From: Puffinus mauretanicus
Lineage: Eukaryota; Chordata; Aves; Procellariiformes; Procellariidae
Direction of reading: 5' to 3'
Assembly (NCBI GenBank): GCA_023333565.1
Contig: JAJKFH010001792.1
Location: 310,001-374,000 of the forward strand
DNA: 64,000 bases
Below the pieces are notes generated by a model. The model saw only the letters and a list, made by a program, of their open reading frames with translations, searched no databases and had not been told where the DNA came from. The translations under genes were made by a program, and so were the position numbers. Shown in pieces: positions 63,181 through 64,000 of this stretch; position 1 is the stretch's first letter; each line of letters starts with the position of its first letter.

Positions 63181-64000
63181 GTAATATGTGTTGAGACCTC
63201 AGCCTACTTGCCTAGATCTGTATGGACCTTTCAGGTTATGATCCTAGAAGGTGTTGACCTTTAGGATGAGCTGAGTGCTCTCAACATCAAGGAGGAGGGA
63301 TCTGAAACTCCCAGAGCTGCTACTTGCAGCCAGACAACAAACCAAGTACTTAGTGGGTTCACCCAGAATAGAAGAGATTCAGGTAGAGTTTCTTCCCTTT
63401 GCCTGAGGGGTTTGAACCTGCATCTCCCAGCTGAAGGTTTGAAGAGCCAGGCAGTATTTAGTGAATGATATTTAAACAACAAATAAAGGCCAAGAAAATA
63501 TCTCCTGGGCCTGTCTAGAGTTTATCTGAAAACAGATTTCATTCATTTATGTGTGGGGGGAAAAGTCTTGTCTAAATATTATGCCTTCTTATGGGAAAAA
63601 AAAAATCACATTTTTGGATCAGCTCCAGGAAATTCACAAGTTAAAAAAAAAAACAGGATAAACAAACCTACTTATAGAGTTGGTATATGACATTCATCTC
63701 TCTCACAAGAACACTTGGATCATCGATTTATAAGTCAGATCCCAGCACAGAAAGCACAGATCAATGCTGAGGAAGCTGCAGGACCAAACCACTTGCTGGG
63801 AGCCAAGACATCTCAGAGTGAACTTCCATTTTACCGCTCATTCTGTCTGTGGCTTTAGGCAAGTCAGTTTTCCTCTTTGTACAAAATACAGATTATGATA
63901 TTTAACACTGTGGCTGACAAGTGTTGTATACAAGGAAACATTTTAATTATGTTTATATTATATTGTAATATTATAAACCCTACCTTCTACCAAGGAAGTC

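Larger units (their letters stand above)
56951..64000 (-). other. TFAP2D: TFAP2D intron upstream of the 142 nt exon (partial)
   Basis: At least 7 kb of intron to the right edge. It contains two CR1 tails (58142-58304, 63050-63180) and otherwise unique, often AT-rich sequence. The minus-strand frame 60485-61018 (177 residues) and the plus-strand frame 60660-61022 overlap a purine-rich, moderately GC-rich stretch; neither resembles an AP-2 exon or another family I know. Confidence 0.7.

Overview
The window looks like part of a bird nuclear genome. It carries eight CR1 LINE copies with the typical avian 3' end (repeats of an ATTCTATGAT-type octamer) and an ERVL-like solo LTR. Its only recognisable genes are two vertebrate AP-2 transcription-factor genes. 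The LTR type suggests a neoavian bird; that is inference from familiarity, not a search. Both genes lie on the minus strand, so transcription runs from high to low coordinates. Nearly all long open frames are low-complexity or antisense shadows.

The left end (1-7.9 kb) is the 5' part of TFAP2B. Exon 2 (2761-3219, transactivation domain) is preceded by two alternative first coding exons. A proximal one (4464-4490) encodes MLVHTYSAM. A distal one (7826-7906) starts [12 protein letters not shown], contains [15 protein letters not shown] and carries a VKYE sumoylation motif. Both end in phase 0 at consensus GT donors and fit the same exon 2 acceptor. The gene runs off the left edge in intron 2. 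The surroundings hold CpG-rich stretches, G4-prone repeats, a TA/CA-rich tract and an unusual density of poly(A)/poly(T) runs.

The middle (about 7.9-33.9 kb) is intergenic. The first 3.9 kb has no recognisable transposon. From 11.8 to 30.6 kb it holds six CR1 insertions, one interrupted by a second short CR1 and another by a 600 bp solo LTR with 5 bp target duplications, plus an (AAGGG/CCCTT)n array.

The right half (33.9-64 kb) is the 3' part of TFAP2D: the terminal coding exon (34501-34720), the penultimate exon (49850-49963) and the exon before it (56809-56950, exactly 142 nt). They are separated by introns of 15.1 and 6.8 kb. Together they encode most of the helix-span-helix dimerisation region and the whole C-terminus. 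Earlier exons lie beyond the right edge. The TFAP2D-to-TFAP2B order and orientation match the arrangement known in other vertebrates. Apart from two 3'-end CR1 fragments in the far-right intron, the TFAP2D introns lack recognisable CR1. They do hold copies of a degenerate dispersed motif that I could not assign to a family.

The new-looking items are therefore regulatory and repeat-level: the visible alternative-promoter architecture of TFAP2B, stacked start codons in its distal first exon, nested retroelements, and an unclassified dispersed repeat. I found no unknown coding system, RNA gene or CRISPR array.
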